Shown: positions 6,173-8,293 of the stretch, one piece after another
Position numbering within the stretch: the first letter of the stretch is position 1
Layout: every line of letters starts with the position of its first letter
Assembly (NCBI GenBank): GCA_016234205.1
Contig: JACRGN010000262.1
Span: 1-8,293, forward strand
Length of the DNA stretch: 8,293 bases
DNA from: Nitrospinota bacterium
GTDB lineage: Bacteria; Nitrospinota; Nitrospinia; UBA9942
Direction of reading: 5' to 3'
Notes under the pieces: model-generated
The model's database searches: none
Seen by the model: only the letters and a program-made list of their open reading frames with translations
Told to the model about the DNA's origin: nothing
Translations under genes and position numbers: made by a program

Positions 6173-6201
6173 ATTATACCTTTAAAATTTATGGGTTACA
6201 A
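6173..6201 (-). promoter_or_regulatory. Sigma-70-type promoter of the DUF5618-like gene
   Basis: On the minus strand a -35 element TTGTAA (6196-6201) and a perfect -10 element TATAAT (6173-6178) are separated by exactly 17 bases. Only seven bases lie between the -10 element and the ATG at 6165. Transcription should therefore begin at or next to the A of the start codon, giving a leaderless mRNA. The sequence is AT-rich, so a chance match cannot be excluded. Confidence 0.65.
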
Positions 6202-6230
6202 GAAATAAATTCAACAGAAATAAATTCAAC
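6201..6230. repeat. Perfect 15-base tandem duplication upstream of the DUF5618-like promoter
   Basis: AGAAATAAATTCAAC occurs twice without a break (6201-6215 and 6216-6230), followed by the first two bases of a third unit. It abuts the -35 element on its upstream side and lies between that promoter and the left end of the insertion sequence. It could be a repeated operator, an AT-rich UP-like element, or a replication-slippage duplication. Confidence 0.8.
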
Positions 6231-6235
6231 AGCTT

Positions 6236-6239
6236 TTTT
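6236..6239 (+). repeat. Possible target-site duplication, left copy (TTTT)
   Basis: TTTT lies directly outside the left end of the insertion sequence and again directly outside the right end (7782-7785). A four-base duplication is plausible for this type of element. The left copy is part of a six-T run, so the match is weak evidence. Confidence 0.4.
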
Positions 6240-6261
6240 GAATCTGTTGCACAAACCTTAA
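6240..6261 (+). repeat. Left terminal inverted repeat of the insertion sequence
   Basis: It contains CTGTTGCACAAA (6244-6255) followed by CCTTAA. The same 12 bases occur inverted at the right end, with the same four-base distance to the proposed outer boundary. This end lies 95 bases beyond the transposase stop codon. Confidence 0.8.
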
Positions 6262-6355
6262 AACACAAGTCAATAAAAGAGAATTTTACTAACCTGAATA
6301 ATCACGTTATACATTTTGACCCAATTTTTATCTGGTAAAACTCCACCTTCTACTT

Positions 6356-7698
6356 TTATACCGCTGTTTGAGCCGCTAACACCGTAGTGCTTCTCCACAG
6401 TTTCAGTAGATTATGGGTGGCACAAATCATTTTCCATTCCTCTCTGCATGCCTCAAGCCCATGCCTCATAAATTTCATTATCCCTCGACATCCCTTTATC
6501 TGTCCAAATACTGCCTCCACAATCTGTCCCCGTTTCTTATACAATCCCTTCCCTCGTTTCGTTAAAAGCTTCCTTTGCATACGCTCTTTTAAACTGAGTC
6601 CCTTAGGTATCCTCCCCCTTGGTAAAGGAGACTCCCTCATTGCCTTCCTCTCCTTCCAGTCCTTCTTGGTCGCCATTATATGTTCTACTTCTTCTCCTTC
6701 CATTTCCTTGAGGTTCTTCTCGCTGCAATATCCGGCATCGGATAAGACTACCGTCATATCTCCTATGCCTTTTCTTCCCTCAATCCCATCTATTTTTATT
6801 GCTTCAATATTCTCTCTTGCCTTCTTTACCATCGGATGAAGTTCTTTTACATCATTCTCTTTATTCGTTAGCTCCGCTGCTACTATTATCTGTCCTTCCG
6901 TTACTACTGCCTGTCCGTTATACCCCTGTATATACCCTGAACGAGTCGTAATGGCTCCTGCTCTCAGGGTCTGTTATATTTGCCTTCGCCTCCACTTGTG
7001 GTTCAAAGACAGCTTCCTTCGGCTTCCGACCTCGTTTCTTCTTCCCGCTTTCCGCTTCTACTGCTTCCCTCGTTTCTATCTTCTCCTGCTGTTTTACTGC
7101 TTCTTCCTTTGCCTCCATCTCAAGCCGCTCTTTACATTCTTTCAGCCTCTTTAACCGGCTCTTACGGTCTCTTAATCCTTCGGGAATCTCATCCCCTCGC
7201 TTATCCCTCCCGTAAAGCTCATCTTCCTTTACATCTACTGCCTCAGCTTCCAGCAGCTTTTATTTTTACTCCATCTAATGCTACAACTCCTAACTTGACT
7301 AAACCAGCTTTGCTGCAGAGCTTCAATACTTCCGCAAATAAACTCCCTAATCTCTCTCCATTTTCTTTACGAAAACGACATATTGATGTATGGTCAGGCA
7401 CTTTGTTCGCTGTTATTATCTTGAATGCTATGTCCCTCTCGCATAACCTCTCTATCTTCCTCGATGACCTCTCTCCCATGCAGTAGGCATATAGTAAAAT
7501 ACTTACCATCATCGAGGGCTCGTATGCAGCCTGCCCTTTCCCATCTATCCGATACTTGTTATATATCCCTCTTAAATCCATCTGCCCTACCGCATCTATG
7601 ATAAACCACACTAAATCCCCTTCCAATATCCATTCCTTAAGGCTCGGTGGTAATAAGTATACTTCTTCCCTGTTACATTCTATGAAGTTGTATGCCAT
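6356..7698 (-). pseudogene. IS1182-family DDE transposase, broken by a deletion and a frameshift
   Basis: The three pieces read in order. Piece 1 (7698 to about 7255) has the N-terminal DUF772-type domain (YEPSMMVSILLYAYCMGERS, DHTSICRFRKENGE) and the first catalytic Asp in VVALDGVKIKA (residue 142). Piece 2 (about 7259 to 6957, no start of its own) reads LLEAEAVDVKEDELYG through the KKKRGRKPKEAVFEP linker to NITDPESR. Piece 3 (about 6955 to 6356) continues AITTRSGYIQGYNGQAVV, has the second Asp in VVLSDAGYCSE and the Glu in RGQIVEAVFGQIK, and ends naturally. At the first junction the family's usual NAS...-type stretch of about two dozen residues after VKIKA appears missing, so a deletion is inferred. 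At the second, one extra A at about 6956 shifts the frame. The start has an AAGGGAGGT-like site. All catalytic residues remain but cannot be joined. Confidence 0.9.
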
Positions 7699-7756
7699 TT
7701 ATACCTCCCTTAATGGTTTTTATTATCTCCAATTTTATCACATCCATTAGCTTCGG

Positions 7757-7781
7757 TTAAGGGGATTTGTGCAACAGGCTC
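7757..7781 (-). repeat. Right terminal inverted repeat of the insertion sequence
   Basis: On the minus strand this reads GAGC-CTGTTGCACAAA-TCCCCTTAA. The central 12 bases are identical to the left end. The transposase ATG lies about 60 bases inside this end, with a good ribosome-binding site (7703-7711) just before it. Confidence 0.8.
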
Positions 7782-7785
7782 TTTT
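7782..7785 (+). repeat. Possible target-site duplication, right copy (TTTT)
   Basis: Matches TTTT immediately outside the left end of the element (6236-6239). It is short and homopolymeric, so it only weakly supports the boundary. Confidence 0.4.
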
Positions 7786-7891
7786 ACACCAAAAAATTTT
7801 TGAGGGAAATAAGGAATGCAAATATTGTGGCGGGGTGATTGGTTGGTTTTTTTAAGAAAAGGGGGGATGGAAAGCAACTTGTCACTTTTTT

Positions 7892-8293
7892 CTATTTCTT
7901 TAAAATATACACTGCAGTTGCCTCTGTCCAGCCTGTCGGCTCAATCTGGTTAAGTCTCTTCACCAAATCGCTTATCATCCCAGTTGACTTCGCATCGTAA
8001 ACTTTAAAGACTCCCTCCTGAAATCCGAGAGGGATTATATCTTCCTTCTTCTTTGTTGCTATAACCTTTATCCGTTCTTCTGCTGTGTTTTGTTTAAATT
8101 CAGGGAGAAATTGAGCCTGTAATTTTATCTTACTTTCATCAGGGGGAAAAGTATAGGTCTTTCCAGCTTCAATACTGCTATCTGGATTTATTGAGTTAGG
8201 TAAAAGAAGTGTTACGGAGCCATCCGCTGCAATTGAAAAGATGTAGATATAACAGTCACTATTTGCCTGATAGAATATCTTTACTTCTTCACC
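7892..8293 (-). CDS. DUF4384-domain protein, C-terminal part only
   Basis: This frame is open from the window edge to a TAG at 7892-7894 (133 residues), so the N-terminus is outside. The sequence GEEVKIFYQANSDCYIYIFS, then IAADGSVTLLLPN, AGKTYTFPPDE and ERIKVIATKKKEDI follows the DUF4384 pattern. In that pattern a beta domain opens with a G(D/E)xVxIxxxxxxxCYxYxF strand pair, followed by a 'DG.VTLLFPN' strand and a closing 'E.IK.IAT' strand. Such domains are usually at the C-terminus of exported or periplasmic proteins, sometimes fused to peptidase or kinase modules. Which partner is present here cannot be seen. After the domain comes a short tail (DLVKRLNQIEPTGWTEATAV). It lies upstream of the insertion sequence with a 106-base gap holding no clear terminator or gene. 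Confidence 0.78.
   Translation of the reverse strand, partial: GEEVKIFYQANSDCYIYIFSIAADGSVTLLLPNSINPDSSIEAGKTYTFPPDESKIKLQAQFLPEFKQNTAEERIKVIATKKKEDIIPLGFQEGVFKVYDAKSTGMISDLVKRLNQIEPTGWTEATAVYILKK

Larger units (their letters stand above)
6240..7781 (-). mobile_element. IS1182-family insertion sequence, inactivated
   Basis: A 1542-base element bounded by terminal inverted repeats that share a perfect 12-base core, CTGTTGCACAAA (left 6244-6255; right, inverted, 7766-7777), each four bases from the proposed outer end (GAAT and GAGC). The repeats continue as CCTTAA on the left and TCCCCTTAA on the right, differing by a three-base gap. TTTT flanks both ends. Inside is one transposase gene reading from right to left, broken into three frames. 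The outer limits are set by the symmetry of the ends and by the TTTT pair, and could be off by a few bases. The element sits between the DUF4384 gene and the DUF5618-like gene. Confidence 0.85.

Noticed and set aside
6387..7486. Long plus-strand open frames opposite the transposase (6387-6839, 6951-7154, 6980-7486).
   Set aside because: They are shadows of the purine-rich, Lys/Glu-rich transposase. Their translations are Leu/Pro/Ser/Phe-rich without domains, and the minus-strand frames match IS1182 transposase throughout.
7786..7891. Search for a terminator or small gene between the insertion sequence and the DUF4384 stop.
   Set aside because: Only A/T and G runs are present; no stable stem with a U-tract and no convincing frame was found.

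Overview
The window suggests a flagellated, Gram-negative-type bacterium with an AT-rich genome. The signs are flagellar hook genes, a sigma-54-type promoter, a lipoprotein signal and a DUF4384 protein. The intergenic repeats resemble those I associate with Nitrospirota and some deltaproteobacterial lineages, but the phylum is a guess.

Layout. Positions 1-5071 form one minus-strand transcription unit, read from right to left: fliK (hook length), flgD (hook cap), flgE (hook), a Maf/DUF115-type protein (usually linked to flagellin glycosylation) and a lipoprotein cut by the window edge. A near-consensus sigma-54 promoter lies 67 bases upstream of fliK. Farther upstream are two palindromic TAAC-N3-GTTA boxes in inverted orientation that could be activator sites. 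Three junctions or gene starts in the unit carry repetitive, hairpin-forming sequence: flgD/flgE, flgE/maf and maf/lipoprotein. In the last two the repeat also yields coding-like sequence and confuses the start.

A small plus-strand gene, a DUF3343-type putative sulfur/selenium carrier, diverges from fliK at 5385. It converges with a small helical protein resembling DUF5618 at 5785-6165 (minus). That gene has an excellent sigma-70 promoter placed so close to its ATG that the transcript should be leaderless.

Positions 6240-7781 hold a dead IS1182-family insertion sequence. It has terminal inverted repeats, a possible TTTT target duplication, and a transposase split over three frames by an internal deletion and a single-base shift. 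To its right is the 3' end of a DUF4384-domain gene (minus) that continues out of the window.

No rRNA, tRNA or CRISPR array was seen. The most interesting points are the sigma-54 control region of the hook operon, the hairpin repeats threaded through that operon, and the leaderless DUF5618-like gene beside the insertion sequence.
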